This document shows, one piece after another, positions 5,293-5,354 of a stretch of 5,354 bases of DNA. The first letter of the stretch is position 1, and the number at the start of each line of letters is the position of its first letter. Under the pieces are notes generated by a model. That model made no database searches, was not told the DNA's origin, and saw nothing but the letters and a program-made list of their open reading frames with translations. Source of the stretch: Bacteroidales bacterium. Its GTDB lineage: Bacteria; Bacteroidota; Bacteroidia; Bacteroidales; UBA7960. The stretch is taken from positions 1 through 5,354 of the forward strand of contig SLNU01000326.1 in the NCBI GenBank assembly GCA_007132865.1. The letters run 5' to 3'. Position numbers and translations under genes: made by a program.

Positions 5293-5354
5293 AAATAGCC
5301 ATTACATCCACGGGAAATACTTTGGAAGCAACCCTCGACCAGCGTTTTGGCCGC
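5289..5354 (+). CDS. NifX/NifB-type dinitrogenase iron-molybdenum cofactor domain protein (5' part)
   Basis: The first 22 residues are in the window: MKIAITSTGNTLEATLDQRF then GR, and the gene runs off the edge. The pattern MKIAI-x-S-x-G-N/D-x-L-x-A-x-L/V-x-x-x-FGR is the usual beginning of PF02579 proteins (MTH1175-like, NifX/NafY/NifB C-terminal domain), small cytoplasmic RNase H-like folds that bind iron-molybdenum cofactor or other metal clusters. The start lies 20 nt after the DUF134 stop on the same strand, so the two genes are very likely co-transcribed. Stand-alone members are common in anaerobes that do not fix nitrogen, including in orange-protein (Mo-Cu cluster) operons with MinD-type ATPases; whether that applies here depends on sequence beyond the window. 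Confidence 0.85.
   Translation, partial: MKIAITSTGNTLEATLDQRFGR

Overview
The window looks like a chromosomal segment from a member of the Bacteroidota, probably an anaerobe. Base composition by eye is roughly half GC. Three things point to this phylum. Most starts lack a clear Shine-Dalgarno sequence. Exact matches to the Bacteroidota -7 promoter element TAnnTTTG lie upstream of several genes. The large hydrolase has a lipoprotein signal ending in SCGG, a common Bacteroidota form. The assignment is inference; there is no rRNA or other phylogenetic marker here.

Layout: (1) 1-111, the + strand 3' end of an unidentified gene. (2) 113-1963, -, a lipoprotein amidohydrolase of the YtcJ-like family, carrying an inserted tract of four 8-residue tandem repeats. 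(3) 2083-2481, +, a small DUF2784 membrane protein. (4) 2485-3045, -, an AhpD-like peroxidase-related protein with a CxxC site. (5) 3152-3958, +, a patatin-like phospholipase of the RssA/NTE type. (6) 3961-4530, -, a small membrane protein resembling the VTT/DedA (SNARE-associated) family. (7) 4693-5268, +, a DUF134 helix-turn-helix protein with two added zinc-ribbon-like modules. (8) 5289-5354 and beyond, +, the start of a NifX/NifB-type dinitrogenase iron-molybdenum cofactor domain protein.

Genes 1-6 alternate strand strictly and form three tail-to-tail pairs, with only 1, 3 and 2 nt between the stop codons. The heads face each other across short divergent regions (119, 106 and 162 nt) that hold the recognisable promoter elements. 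Genes 1-6 show no common pathway and look like ordinary housekeeping or accessory genes packed tightly. Genes 7-8 are different: they are co-directional, closely spaced and probably begin an operon for metal-cluster (NifX/ORP-like) proteins. Their promoter carries three copies of a 7-bp half-site placed on both sides of the -7 box, the clearest regulatory structure in the window.

No tRNA, rRNA, CRISPR array, insertion sequence or attachment site was seen. No stretch over 300 nt lacks a gene.
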